Source: Zantedeschia hybrid cultivar | Taxonomy: Eukaryota > Streptophyta > Magnoliopsida > Alismatales > Araceae | Reading direction: 5' to 3' | Assembly: GCA_030544215.1 (NCBI GenBank) | Contig: JARZZO010000010.1 | Span: 54,415,564 to 54,479,563, forward strand | Length of the DNA stretch: 64,000 nt | Part shown: positions 1-12,676 of the stretch, piece by piece | Numbering within the stretch: position 1 is the stretch's first letter | Layout of the letters: every line of letters starts with the position of its first letter | Position numbers and translations under genes: made by a program | The notes under the pieces: model-generated | Databases searched by the model: none | Seen by the model: only the letters and a program-made list of their open reading frames with translations | Told to the model about the DNA's origin: nothing

Positions 1-29
1 TATGTTAAAAAATAAATAAAAATATTTTT

Positions 30-339
30 AAGTATTCAATTATCCATAGATTTATTTTTACTCCTTGGAGCTTAATTTTCTCTGTCCGATCATATTCGAA
101 TCCTTTGTAGTTGTCCGATTAGGTGCGAGCAAATTGGTGATGAATACTAAAATCCTATGAGATAAGAACAAGTTTAAGAGTAATTTGATCTTTTTTTATT
201 ATTTTTTTATAATCTTTTAAAAATCAGATTTGTAAGCATCGATGAACGATTACGATTGAGTTTTACAATCAGATACAATCGGACGGTAAAAATGAAACCT
301 TAAGAGATGAAAATAATTCTGAGGGTAATTGAATAGTTA
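30..339. mobile_element. Inverted-repeat MITE-like element, copy 1
   Basis: The two ends are inverted copies of each other: agtattcaattatcc on the left and gggtaattgaatagtt on the right. A second inverted pair lies inside, with tctgtccgatc near the left and atcggacggtaaaa near the right. No transposase is encoded. The whole block is homologous to the block at 490-817, so the two are tandem copies about 460 bp apart. The superfamily and target-site duplication are not clear. Confidence 0.5.
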
Positions 340-489
340 AAAATTTATTTTAATATGAGGAGAGGGTTAAAACAATATGTGCGGTATGAGGAATGTTGGG
401 TGCAACCAAGGCCATCTGTGCAACTTGGTCGCACAATATATTTTAGCTCTACCCTCATGTTGAAGAAAAATAAATGTCAATATAAAAAT

Positions 490-817
490 TTAAATATTCA
501 ATTACCCCTATAAGGTAATTTCACTCATTGGTACTAAAATTTCACCGTTAGATCGTATTCGAATTGATTGTGGCCGTCCGATTTTGTGCGAGTTAGTTGG
601 TGATAAATACTATAATCCCAGGGGATGTGAACAATCCTAAGGACAATCTGAACAATTTTCTATTTTTTAACTATTTTTTCATGATTTTTAGAAATCAAAA
701 TTTACATGTACCCGATGAACGGCTTGGATTGAGTTTTAAGATTGAACCACGATCGGACGGTAAAAATAAAGTCCCAGGAGATGGAAATAATCCTAAGAGA
801 GGTTATTCAATATTTAA
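490..817. mobile_element. Inverted-repeat MITE-like element, copy 2
   Basis: Second copy of the element at 30-339. The ends are ttaaatattcaattacccc and its near inverse at 799-817. The internal words accgttagatcg and gatcggacggtaaaa form an inner inverted pair. A 75-residue open frame lies inside but matches nothing I know and is probably chance. Confidence 0.5.
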
Positions 818-904
818 AATTTAATGACAAATTTTATTTTTTTTAAATATGGGGAAGGTGTCAAATATCATACTTGCAATCCGGTTGCACTTTGCTACTA
901 GCAT

Positions 905-906
<2 letters not shown>

Positions 907-984
<78 letters not shown>
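907..984. repeat. Compound microsatellite (CT)n(AT)n(AC)n
   Basis: About 17 CT units run into about 18 AT units and then a short AC run. The same CT-to-AT order recurs at 45,790-45,860. Confidence 0.95.
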
Positions 985-1092
985 TCGCACACATAAAAGT
1001 TTGAACAAAAATTTAAGCACAGTTCATTAAATGAGTTAGGCTTTAATACAACAAGCACGTATATTTATGAACATTATATTTATGAACAAGCT

Positions 1093-1201
1093 TGTTTAAG
1101 TACTCGTTAAGAGCTCATTTCAGTACTCAATAAGAACGCATTTACTTACTCATTAACTGCCTATTTAAGTACTCATTAAGAGCTCCTTTAAGTATTCATT
1201 T
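1093..1201. repeat. Degenerate 22-24-bp tandem repeat, about 4.5 copies
   Basis: The word taagtactcattaagagctc repeats with substitutions every 22-24 bp. No coding potential is seen. Confidence 0.6.
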
Positions 1202-1514
1202 AATTAATTATTCTATTCACGAGTAAACTTAGTCAACATAATATTTAATACCTTATATAATTTTCTATCAAATAACTAGAAGAACAATCAAATTGGCATT
1301 CGCCACGGCTTAGTTGGAGTTTATAAAGTTAAATTTTAAAAAAATTAGACTTAAATCTATCATGGACTCATTGAGCTCACGAGCCACTTGATACTCGTCT
1401 TGAGCTTATTTAGTATGTAAATGAACCAAATTTGAACAACCATTATAAATCCTTGACTCGACTTTGAACTCGATTAAAATTAGATATAATTATGTTTTAA
1501 CCCTTAAAAATAGT

Positions 1515-1688
1515 GTATTTACAAAAAAAACCCTCTAATCTAACTATTTATTTACAAGTCCTCACAATCCTCCTTGACTTGGTGCAAGGCTCGATAATGT
1601 TACAAAAAAAGCCCCTGAGATAAAAAAAAGTTGAGATTGTGAGACTTATTTGTAAATAGTCAGATTAAGGGGAAGTTATTTGTAAAAT
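1515..1688. repeat. Foldback repeat with about 55-bp arms
   Basis: The left arm (1515-1570) contains taatctaactatttatttac and cctcacaatc. The right arm (1634-1688) contains their inverse, gattgtgagac then tttgtaaatagtcagatta. The loop is about 63 bp. Probably a small inverted-repeat transposon remnant. Confidence 0.6.
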
Positions 1689-2299
1689 CAAAAGCTTCAT
1701 AAGGTTGAAGATCAAAAAGCCCTTAAAATTAGTCAAATTAAATTTGAACAGGGCAAAACTCAACTTGACTAAGCTCGTTTGCAACATGGATTGGACGAGA
1801 TTAAGGATGTATTCGAATCTAGGTGCACTTCTCCAAAGTTCACTATTTTCTTCCTAATAAATACACAAAAAGATGTCATATAGAAATATATACATGATAT
1901 ATGTTGAGATTGGTTTAGAAGTGTGAAAAAGACTATAGATAAATCATGCAAGAACATACATAAGAAGATAAGGAGATTTAACATTATTCATCAATTTTTG
2001 ACTTATGTCACATGGACCAAACTAAGAGAACAAAATCTACTATGATAGAAAACTTTTACAATGGGCACTAAAAACAATTTCCTCCATTACACTTTTGCCA
2101 ATCCTCTCTTCTCTAAAGTATATTTTGACATACTTGTTGAACATTTGGGTCCCTTTCTACTTTATTATAATGTTTTCATAATAACAGTTCAATAAAAGTA
2201 AATTGAATCAAATCCATAATTTTTAGTGATTATATAAAGCTTGAATTATGTGATCAACTTATGTTTTGTCAAGAGAAATTAGTTTCTTGCTTTAGCAGT

Positions 2300-3000
2300 T
2301 AATTGAATAGAGTAATCGATTAATCTTTGCAGATTCACCATGTTAATCGGTCTAAGTTTTAATTTGTTCTGAGACTTTGGTCAAATTTTAGGAGTTAATT
2401 GAGTGCATACTTCAATTAATTAATTAATTGGTCCATGGGATCGAATAACTTAGCATGAGTCTTAGCCTATCCTTCAAAGCCTTTCATCAACTGACTCTAT
2501 GGGAGATCGATTAAGTAGCTTCACTTAATCAATTAACATGTGGAATGGCCAATGCACTTCATAACACTTAATTAATCTCTCCATCGATTTAGTCTACTGG
2601 CTATCGAGTAATTGTATCGATTAACTTGATTTTCATTATCGATTAAGTTGCCTTATCTATCAACTATCGAAGTCCACTTAATCGATTATGTGAGACCTGG
2701 ACATCAATCAACTAGCGCTCCCTCGTAATCGATTAACTACACATCTATATCGATCAACTCGCATTTTGTCTATTGATTAACTAAATTTCTCCATTGACTA
2801 ATTATGTTCTCATTATTGATTAACTCACCTTCCTGCTTCACTTAATCGATTTACCCTTTTGCTTGCGATTAACTTGAGCTTTCTGATTATCAATAAATTT
2901 GTGTCTTCTACTTCATTTAATTGATCAAATTGTGCTTTCTGATCGATTAGCTATTATGTTATGTTTCATACTTTATCTAATTGATCAACTCTAGTCATTC
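2300..3000. repeat. Dispersed array of atcgattaa-type words
   Basis: Short near-palindromes such as aatcgattaac, atcgattaag and aattgatcaa occur many times over 700 bp with irregular spacing. The array leads into the copia-like LTR body and is probably part of it. The second LTR copy has a different array (gtcgacc words) at 8,730-8,890 in the equivalent place. Confidence 0.55.
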
Positions 3001-3550
3001 ATATACACCCATGTGACGGGCTAGACAAGCTGTCCTTGTTTGCCAAAGAGAAAAGACAGCCACATGAGACCTTTTATGATAAAAGGACAGTCAAGGACTA
3101 ACACTCCAAATTTTTTCCATTATAGTACAAAATCCTCATATATTTTTTGTAATCCTAAAATACTCTTTGAAAGCTATTGGAAGTCTACTTTTTTTCTTTA
3201 CATATTACACATCACCATCACCTTTTCACCTACAGCTTGTTCACTCTCCAAAGAGAACTTTTGGTTGGAAAAGCCTTTTATCTAAATGACATCATATGGT
3301 ACTTGTTAGCCGGTACAATAGAGGATCAATCAAATACTAGGGTTCAAAATACCTTGGATTCTTGTGCTATTAAAAATATTAACTTGTATAGAACGTTCTT
3401 AGGTGTACCTAACGGCTAGGGCTTTTTCTTGAGGCCTATAAAAGGGAGAGTGTGGCAAGTTTGTGAGTCCAAGGTCTTGGAGAGAAAAATGTAAGAAGAA
3501 TTAAGATAACTTTATTAGATCTTAGTCTTCCATTGTGCTTAATTTCTAAC

Positions 3551-5923
3551 TGTAACATCCTAAACTTTAGAAAGTCTGTTAAGCTTTAGTGAGCATTGAC
3601 AATTAAATATAATATGGTTATGTTAGTTAGAATGTAGTAGATTCCAAAGGGAAGAAGAAGAAGAAGAGAAGAAGAAGAAGAAAATAGAAAGAAGAAAAAG
3701 AAAACAACGACAATAATAATAATCACAATAAATAAATAAATAAATAAATAATAAGTATCGAGTAATCATATAAGTTAGTTAAAGAGAGTTCAATTAGTTG
3801 ATATAAGTTATTTAATTAATTAGTTAATTGATGAAAAGACAAACATATCAACTATAGAGCTACAATCAATCTTAAGGTCACTGTAACGATAATGCTAATA
3901 GAAGCTATAATCGATTATAGAACAAACGTATCAATTATAGATTAAGAATCAATTGAGGTTGTTGTAGCGATAACATTAATCGAACCTATAATTAATTATA
4001 GAATAAACATATCAATTATAGAACAATAATCAATTAAGGTTACTGTCAATAATGTAAATTTACTTATAATCGATTATAGAACAAACATATCAATTAGAGA
4101 ACAAGAACTAATTAAGATTACGGTAGCGTTAACGTTAGTCGAAACTATAATCGATTATAAAACAAACATATCAACTACAAAAGAAGAATCAATTAAGATT
4201 ACTAAAACGATAATTATAATTGAAGTTTACTGCAACAATAAATTATCAATTATAGAACATATCAATTATTGAATAACAATATCAATTAGTATTACTATAG
4301 TATTACGAGGACACATGTAAATTAATTATTTTTGCCACCTTAAAGGTGACTCATAAGAGACATGAACTTCTAGTGGGTGGTATATGACTGTGTAAGTATC
4401 TAGACAGTTCTGTAGTGAGTTTTGACTAAGATGAGATAGAAAAATATCTCATTTGTTCCACAGAAAATCCCGAAAAATAGGAAGTAGAGAAAGAAATAGA
4501 AGAAGAAGGGTACATGTAGTGCTAAAATAATTCTAGAAAAATAAAAAATTACTAGAACTTACCGAAATTCTTTATGTCAAGTAGGTGTATGATGAACTAT
4601 TTACATGTTATTTGTTATTAAATAATTTTAAATTCTATTTTGCTTTTAGAAATTAAAGTAAGGGTATTTATGAGCGTTTAAAACTAGATTTTATACTGTT
4701 CATGATTAGTTACAATTGTATATATGGGTTAACACTGAAATTACCATGATTATGATATCGATTATGATGTTTTTTTGTTGTTAATAATTTTATTACATAT
4801 TTGAGGTTATTTAAAGTTAAAAGTCAGTTATAAAAATATGTTTTGAATTTTACATAATTGAGAGATTATGTAAAATGGATTATAATGAAATTTAAATGTA
4901 TTTGAATAGTGCCATCTTAAGGGAGAATGATTGGAAGAACCAATAGTAAGTGTTTGATGTAGTAGCATTCAATTGATTGACCTGAAGACAATGGAAACTG
5001 AAATCCAATAATGGTTCTAGTTTAGTGAAGGCGTGTAAATCCTGAAGTAGTTAAACTTTGAATTAGTGAAAGGTGGGGAAGACCTTCGATATTAGTTGGT
5101 TGTATCAAGACTAAAGCACTCATTGTTTAGGTGCTAAGGTGTTTATTGACCCCTTATGTTGTAATTTGGGTACCTGTCTTGAGGCATGAAAGATTGAAAA
5201 AATATACTATAAGCTATTCAACACTTATACAATGGATTTTGTGAGAGGTTAACTTGCTAGTATACCAATTGATTATAAGTGAATATGATTTGTCCTATTA
5301 AGTATAAATGAACACAAATTACTTTGTACAGATCATGTAAAGTCTAAAGAAGAATTGCTTTGTATAAATCATGACTTATATATATTTTTGGCCAAACTGT
5401 AAAATAGACTTGTGAAACCTTATACACTCTTTAGTTCAGATTTTATGTATGTTATAGATTGCAAATCAAGCATTAAAATCAATTAGTATTAGTTTGAAAG
5501 TTTAATTATATGTAAGCGTGCTTTTGGTTCTAATACACCTAGTTATTAAATTTTTCTCAAGATATACTAGTGAGCAGTAGATAAGAGGAAGATTTCAGAT
5601 CTGATTGAAAGAAGGATACTGAGGTTTTTTGAGTTGATCCTAAAGAGACTTTTGATACTCAATTGATATAGTAAGTAGGTTCTATTCTTATGTATTCGAG
5701 TTGATGTGATTTTGGTACTAAGCCTTATAGTAGATAGTTTTGTGTATATTTTGTGTTTCTATAATAGATTTGGCTTTATTATGTATTTAGTATTTTTGAT
5801 GGTTTGTAGAAGAAAAAAAGAAAAAAAAAAACTTACTTTGCAAAGCATTTTCAACTCACAACATGTGATTGATGTGATATTTCTGAAAAGAGATAATAAA
5901 AATATCCAAAAGAGGGTGTCACA
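3551..5923 (+). mobile_element. Solo LTR (gypsy-type) with perfect TSD ctaac
   Basis: The 2,373-bp block starts TGTAACATCC, ends GGGTGTCACA and is flanked by identical 5-bp duplications ctaac (3546-3550 and 5924-5928). It interrupts the left copia-like LTR. There is no internal coding sequence, so it is a solo LTR left after LTR-LTR recombination. The GGGTGTCACA end is typical of the 3' end of gypsy LTRs, which suggests plus orientation. It contains a GAA-rich stretch (3650-3700), AAAT repeats (3722-3752) and the 81-bp tandem array. Confidence 0.82.
3840..4290. repeat. About 81-bp tandem repeat, five copies, inside the solo LTR
   Basis: Each unit begins near aacaaacatatcaatta and ends near ctataatcgattatag. 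Units start at about 3840, 3921, 4002, 4080, 4161 and 4255, so lengths are 78-94 bp. Copies are diverged from each other. Confidence 0.75.
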
Positions 5924-6737
5924 CTAACCCTTGAAGTGGAGCCTTCTTGTGGAGTTCTTCTCACGCGTGCAGGTCAAGGGAGATGATGCTAGCTTGGTGA
6001 ATCTTCTTCCCCTTAAACAAGGCAAGGATTAAGGCCATGGGAGGCTTTCTTGGAGTGCAACTAGTCTTCTTCCTCTAGAAAGAGATGTTGTTGAAGCTTC
6101 TCAAAGAAAGGGTTGCTAGGAGGACTCGGAGGACGTCATCTACATCAAATCAACTCTTAAAGTAAGGGCACCACAAGAAGGGAGTTTAAAACTTTTATTT
6201 TCTTTGTTTATTTCATGTTGTAATATTTAAGAAAACATACGATGCCTTGTGAATGGAATGTGGTTTAGAAAGTTAGGATTCCTATCTTTTTTCCATTTCT
6301 TGTTATGTATCTTTCTTGGTAGAAAAGGGTCAATATTTGAGGAGATTGGAGGTATGTGCCTTCCTTAGTGGAAGAGGGTCAATCCTTGAGAGGATTGGAG
6401 ATGTGTTTTACTAGGGGCCTTGAATATAGGAGGAGCCTAGCTAGAGATTTGATATCTAGTGTGTTGATTAGCTAGTACCAGATTTACTAGCAATATACTA
6501 AAATTGAATTTCTAGTGAAAAAGTACAACGTAGTTGGAGAGTGGACGTAGGTTACCATTTAGTGCACCGAACCATTATAAATCTTGAGCCTCTCATGAGA
6601 TTGTTCTTAGCGTTCATATCTTTACATTATGATCATAAGCACCGCATTCAGACTTTACAATATAAACTTAAAGTTTTCGAAAAGTTTTTATCATCCTATT
6701 TCCCCCTAGGATGATTGCCATCGTTCTAAATCCGACA

Positions 6738-7140
6738 ACTCTCTCACATGTTATACCATCTTCTAAATGCCTCATCATGAGCCTATTATAGATCCCTATA
6801 TGAATTAATCATCAAATGTGATTGCCTCTATTATCACATGCACTATTGCACCTATCTTAGAAACATCTTGCCAACCTCCTAGAGTATTGATTGCATGTTG
6901 TCAGTGTGCACCCTAACAATATTTCCTAGAAAATGATCAACTATTGCTCATTATATATGTCTTTGTCTACTGCAAACTGTCATTCCTCTTGGCTTATGTC
7001 TATGACCCTCCACACCTTTGTGCCCCATTAGACTATGCACTAACCCTACATCCTACTAATGCCCAGTTAAATCATGACTCCAACCATTGCATGCTAGCTA
7101 TTATAATGTCATTATATAATGTGAAATTAGCCTTCGTCAT
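6738..7140. other. AT-rich spacer between LTRs
   Basis: I see no gene or clear element in this stretch; a short open frame at 6944-7174 crosses into the next LTR and looks like chance. Confidence 0.5.
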
Positions 7141-8442
7141 TGTAGACACCCTATTTTGGATAGGCATAGATTGAAGACCTAATATACATATATTTATATG
7201 AGTCCAATATTAAAAATCTATGTAGACATGTCCAAAACATGCAAGCCCACTCGAACAGCTCAAATGCAAAGAACCTAGCATATCTAAGTAAATTATTCCA
7301 TCCACTATAGCCCAATAGCTTCACTATAGCCTAGTAGCCCAATAACCTAATGTCTCACCTATAGCCTAGTAGTTCAATGGCCTTATGGCTTAATTATAAC
7401 CCAATGGCCCAATAGCCCCATGGCCTAACTATAGACTAATGGCCCAATGACCCCATGGCCCAATAATAAGCCCAATGACCCATTTACAACTCCCTCAAAT
7501 CAGGAACATGAGATGTGTTGGACTCTTCCTTCTCTTCTTTTAAGAACCAATGACATGTCACATTTCTATCCAAGTCAAAAGTTAAACATGCCTACATGTC
7601 ATTCTCTTTGGACTCTTCTTTTAGTTCTTTTAAGAACTAATGACATATCACAATTCCTTTTCATTCAAGTCAAAAGTTAAATATGTCATGTCCTTCTCTT
7701 TGGACTCTTCCTTCTCTTCTTTTAAGAACTAATGATATATCATATATTCTTTTCATTCAAGTCAAAAGTTCAACATGCCTATATATCCTTCTCTTTGGAC
7801 TCTTTTTTCACTTCTTTTAAGAATTAATGACATATCACATCTCATTTTTATTCAAGTCAAAAGTTCAACATACCTACGTATCCTTCCTTTTGGACTCATG
7901 TTTCACCATTTTTAAGAATCAATGATATGCCTCATCTAAATCACATCGACCATTCTTATCCATTGATCTTTCTTGATTCAGACTTGTTTTGCCACATGAT
8001 CAAGTTATTATGCCATCTATTCACCTATAAATAGAGCACCCCATCCCACTCATTTCTCTAAGTTAGGGAGAGTATGGAGACCATCCCTTTTGTAAACTTT
8101 AAAAATCTAAGAGGAAGAGAGACCCTAACCCAATTCATAGAGTCCAAGTTCTAACCACATCTAAATACTAGTGAAGTATGAGATAGTCGGTGAAAGTTAG
8201 AGACATAATCATCTTCCTGTCTCTTTCTTTTTCTCTCTTGATTATCTTTTCTTTTTTTAAGTCCTTCACAAATGGATCTTATCACCATTGACCAACCACG
8301 CTAATGAGACAATGAATCAAATTAGTTGACAGTTAGATAATTTATCATCCAGCGATTCAAGTCAGATCAATTTAGTGAACTCATTCACCAATGAGCAACT
8401 CCAGGTTTGCCTTATGTCTCCACACAAGTGACTATGAGACCA
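7141..8442 (+). mobile_element. Candidate solo LTR
   Basis: It begins TGTAGACACCCTATTTTGG, a start common among plant LTRs, and ends at tgactatgagacca. The flanks are gtcat (7136-7140) and gtcac (8443-8447), a 5-bp duplication with one mismatch. A TATA box lies in cctataaatagagcaccc near 8028, which sets plus orientation. Inside are a degenerate 'agcccaatagc' word array (7290-7490) and a 92-bp tandem array. No coding sequence is present. Confidence 0.55.
7520..7945. repeat. About 92-bp tandem repeat, 4.5 copies
   Basis: Units start at tggactctt near 7520, 7609, 7701, 7796 and 7891. Each carries tctcttcttttaagaac and tcaagtcaaaagtt in the same order. It lies in the U3 side of the candidate LTR, just upstream of its TATA box. 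Confidence 0.8.
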
Positions 8443-9272
8443 GTCACCCTCATCATATGAGCAGGAATAACTTATATTAGTTTCATCAAATATTTGATGT
8501 CCTTCTAAAATATCATTCGACTAAGAATAATTAAGATTGTGTATTTAAATAATATTAATCTCATTATTATTACGTTATCATAATTTTATATCCATTGAAC
8601 ACATTCATAGACTTCATTATGATACGTCCAATTGGATTACACATAATGAATATAAATGTCTTATTATTATAAGAACAAGATTGTACAAAGTATGTGATTG
8701 GCTGGACGGACACATACAATACTAACACAACTCGCCATTGGTCGACCAGTACCAAAATTCATTTTTTATTGAATTTACCTAGTTGGTCGACCAACTGGAA
8801 ATTGGTCGACCATAACCAATGGAAGTTATGGGGGCCTATTTTCTCTAGCATAGGGAATTGGTCATCCAATTTCAACGACTCTGGTCGATCAGAATAACCC
8901 AAACGCCTATGTGACTGGGCAAACTGACTTGTCATTGTCTGTCCCAGTGCAAGGATAGTCACATGGGAGGCTTTATGAGTGAAGAATTGACAACTTTTTG
9001 GAAGATAACTTTTTCCACCTTTGGGTTACATATTACCATCAACTTTTTACGTAGCATCTTATCACTCTCCAAGAAGAACTTTTTACCAGGAATATCTTTA
9101 ACCAAGTGACATCATATCCCCTACTGGCCGGTACATCATAGGTGTCAATCAATGGTTAGGATTTCAAAATATCATGTTTACTTTACATTTAAAAATTAAA
9201 AAACTCATGGCACCTTCCAGCTAGTTTCTAACAGTTAGGGCCTCTATTTAAGATTATAAAAGGGAGAGTTAT

Positions 9273-10111
9273 TGTAACAACCCGCCATCCCATAATCGGG
9301 GATCCGATTACTAAATGGGTACCGAATCATTAATTTGGAACCAAACCAGGATCTAGTAAGTCTGTGAAATAAATAACAAACTAAGCTAAACATTCACATC
9401 GCATTGAATTGAAATGAAAGTGCATGAATTAAAATTATTACAACGTGACTCGATACAGCAAATAATTACATACTCCAACTGAAGGAAAATAATTAAACAT
9501 ACAGGCCAGAAATAAATAACAACTACGTCAGGGCATACCCCGGAATAACCGCTGACGACGCTCACCACACGGCCGCACACCCCGCTCTAGGTCTGCTGGG
9601 AGTCCTCACCTGAAAATCGCAGGGGTGAGTCTCAAGACAAGACTCAGTAGGGATCCTTCGATCCCCACTGCCCACGCACACACCCACAAGTATGAAGTAC
9701 AGCCAACGGTAAGGTAACAAACACAGTAGCGGGTACAACTCCTAAGCCTCAACGTGAAATCACATGCATTCGAAATGTATTAAACATGCATATTTCTAAA
9801 CCAGCCGACTAGGGAGCCCACAACTGCCGCCTCGATAGAACACGCCAACCACACAAACAACGGTGGGAAAAACCTCGACCCGCTGAGACCAAGCAATAAC
9901 CCCTCGGATAGCACTCTAGCTACTCCGGCCCAACTGGCTCAGGTGGTTACTCCTTCCCTCAGCATGAGTGACTCTCCGAATGTACCACTCCGACACCGGT
10001 ACTAGCTGACCCCGGGGTTCACCAGGTGACCCTCTCTCACTAGGCGTCACCCCGTCCACGCCCCCACCGGCACTGTGCTCACGCCCCCACCAGCACAGGG
10101 TAATAAAGCGC
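9273..10111 (-). repeat. Truncated 3' LTR of the gypsy element
   Basis: Homologous to 12677-13517 of the 5' LTR. Identity stops at taaagcgc (10104-10111), where the left copy passes straight into reverse-transcriptase coding sequence and the right copy continues as LTR. Confidence 0.9.
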
Positions 10112-12519
10112 CTGCTCCAATCCATCACCGCCTCAATCTTGGCTGGATCCACCGCGATACCTTCGCCAGAAATAACATGCCCAAGGAAGTGCACCTCGTC
10201 TAGCCAAAATTCACACTTGCTAAATTTGGCGTAAAGTTGGTGCTCCCTCAGGACCTGCAACACTGCCCGAAGATGGGCGGCGTGCTCTTCCTCAGAAGAA
10301 GAATAGATCAGAATATCATCAACAAATACAACCACAAACTGGTCCAGATAAATCCTGAAGACTCGGTTCATCAGCTCCATAAAGGCTGCTGGAGCATTGG
10401 TCAAGCCGAAGGACATAACCAAAAACTCATAATGTCAATACCGAGTTCTGAAAGCCGTCTTACTAACATCCACATCCCGGATCCTCATCTGATAATATCC
10501 AGATCTCAGGTCGATCTTGGAAAACACCCTCACGGACTGTAGCTGATCCAACAAATCATCGATCCTAGGAAGCGGGTACTTATTCTTTATTGTGACCTGG
10601 TTCAGCTGCCTATAATCGATGCACAATCTCAGAGAACCATCCTTCTTTCTAACAAACAGAACTGGAGCACCCCATGGAGATATGCTGGGACGAATGAAAC
10701 CCTTATCCAGCAACTCCTGCAACTGCGCCTTCAACTCAGCGAGTTCGGCTGGCGCCATCCGATACGGGGCCTTAGACAAGGGCGCCGTACCTGGTGCAAG
10801 CTCAATGGTAAACTCGACCTCTTGCTGAGGAGGAAGGCCAGGCAGCTCCTCAGGAAACACATCTACGAAATCACATACTACAGGCACCTCCCGAGGACTG
10901 GGACTACCACGGACATCAGAAACAACAACAGAGGCAAGGAAAGCCTCACAGCCACCAGCAAGCAACCTTCGTGCCTTGAAGGCAGAAACGAGAATACCTC
11001 GAGAAGAAAGCCTAATACCTTGGAAAAAGAAGGTCGGGGTGTCCGGAATAGAGAAGCGCACCCTCTTCCTGTGGCAGTCCACCTCAGCATAAAAGGCTTC
11101 CAACCAATCCATACCCAGGATGATATCAAAGTCACGAATAGCAAGTACAACCAACTGGGCAGGTAGCACATGACCCTCAATGGTCAAGGGAACATTCCTC
11201 AAGCAATTATAAGATATCATAAAGTCTCCAGAAGGAACCTCTACCATCAAACCATCAGATAACTCATCAACGGGTGCAGAAAGGATATCTAGGAACTGCT
11301 CAGAAATGAAAGAATGCGAAGCACCCGAATCGATCAACACATGTGCAGAGTTTCCAAGGACAGAAAGTGTACCTTCCACCAAGTTGGACGCGCGAGCCTC
11401 CCTCCTGGTGATAGCTAGAACTCTCCCCTGGGTCCTCGGCTTCTTCTGATCACCTGAACCTTGCCCCTGACCATACCCCTGCGGGCACTGCCTCGCCAGA
11501 TGGCCCTGCTGGCCGCAAGTAAAACACCTCCTGGGAAGAGTGGGACACTGAGTTCCACCATGGGCACCGCCACAGTGCTGACAAACTGCCGGAAGTCTCT
11601 GAGCTGGCCCATGCGGTGCACTGGACGCTGACTGACTCTGCTGACCCTGCCTGGGCCTGATGCTGCCGCTGCTACCACTACTGCTGCCACCGCCTCGGAA
11701 GAATCTCCTGAATCGGGAGCCGAGTGACGACGATCCCGATCCGACCGAAGGAGCTGGTGCCGTTGCCTTACCCCTGCCACGCGTTGGCCCCTGAGCAGTC
11801 AGTCCTCTTTCCCGGGCCGACTGGTTCTGCTGAGCCTCTACTGCTGCTGCACACCTAACCGCTGATGCCAAGTCTGTACAACAGTGGGACGCCACGAAGT
11901 TCCTCAAACTGAGCCTCAGTCCGTCTACAAACCTCTCCGTGCGACGCTCCTCGTCCCCAGATATGAAAGGCACAAACCGACCCAGCGAAACAAACTTCGC
12001 CTGATACTCGAGTACCGTCATACTCCCCTGCGTCAGATCCATAAACTCCCTCTCCTTGGCTCTCTGAACATGCCTAGGGAAATACTGTGCATTGAACTCC
12101 TTAACAAAGGTCTCCCATGAAATTTCCCTAAGACTCTTGTCCTCATAAGACAAACTCTTCAATGTGGTCCACCAGTCATAGGCGCTATCCTTCAGCATGA
12201 AGGTAGCCAACGGGGTCCTCTCTACTGCTGCACAATCCATGGTATCGAAGGTCTTCTCTATCTCTCTAAGCCAGTGAATGGCCTCATCAGGATCGGGACG
12301 ACCGGTGAAATGAGGTGGCCTCAGCTTCAGGAACCTCTCAAGGGTAGCTGTGGACCCTCCCCGAGCACTAGAACTCTCACTAGGATCTCGCGTCTGATAT
12401 CTAGCCATAGTGTCCATCATGGCTTCCATAAACTGCTCTACACTCGGCCTCCCTGCCTCGGACCCACTAGGGGCATCTCCCCGCTCTCGAATAACCGGCA
12501 TCCTCTTCCTGGGAGCCAT
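10112..12519 (-). pseudogene. gag-protease-RT polyprotein, truncated, one nonsense codon
   Basis: The ATG at 12519 opens a 694-codon frame. Visible in order: gag domain (residues about 60-230, with FTGRPDPDEA and WETFVKEF), two zinc knuckles (CQHCGGAHGGTQC at 313-325 and CFTCGQQGHLARQC at 332-345), the aspartic protease motif LIDSGASHSF (395-404) with IILGMDWL (466-473), and reverse transcriptase from about 560 (LCIDYRQLN, KNKYPLPRIDDL). A TGA at 10437-10435 replaces the Gly that normally follows FRTRY. The same frame then continues with the FVDDILIYSS catalytic block to VMDWSR, where it is cut by the deletion junction at 10112 and reads into LTR sequence. No frameshift is seen, so damage is one stop plus one deletion. 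The element has lost RNase H and integrase. Confidence 0.92.
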
Positions 12520-12662
12520 CTACTTGCCTACAATTACAAAATCAAAAGGTTCGAATTAGAGTCCTAAAACCTATGCTACCGCCGTGCCTGTACGGGATAA
12601 TGTATTTATTTGCCGAACTTACGACATTTAACCTGGTTATTTATTTATTTGCCAGACCGTAT

Positions 12663-12674
12663 GCTCTGATACCA
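12663..12674 (-). other. Primer-binding site, initiator Met tRNA type
   Basis: The minus strand reads TGGTATCAGAGC two bases after the LTR end at 12677. This matches the 3' end of plant initiator-Met tRNA, the usual primer of Ty3/gypsy chromoviruses. Confidence 0.9.
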
Positions 12675-12676
12675 AC

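Larger units (their letters stand above)
3001..6737 (+). mobile_element. Copia-like LTR, left copy, split by a solo LTR
   Basis: Two segments (about 3001-3550 and 5929-6737) match in order the segments flanking the gypsy element further right (about 8900-9272 and 15038-16004). Shared landmarks are a TATA box in ctataaaagggagag (3434), the U5 phrase gagagtggacgtagg followed by accgaaccattataaatc, and the end ctaaatccgaca. This order, TATA then U5 then a terminal CA, sets plus orientation. No primer-binding site follows 6737, so it is a solo or 3' LTR. The left boundary was not located. Assignment to Ty1/copia (SIRE/Maximus-like) rests on remembered U5 motifs. Confidence 0.6.

Noticed and set aside
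11415..11780. 121-codon minus-strand frame within gag
   Set aside because: An out-of-frame shadow of the Ser/Gly-rich gag segment.
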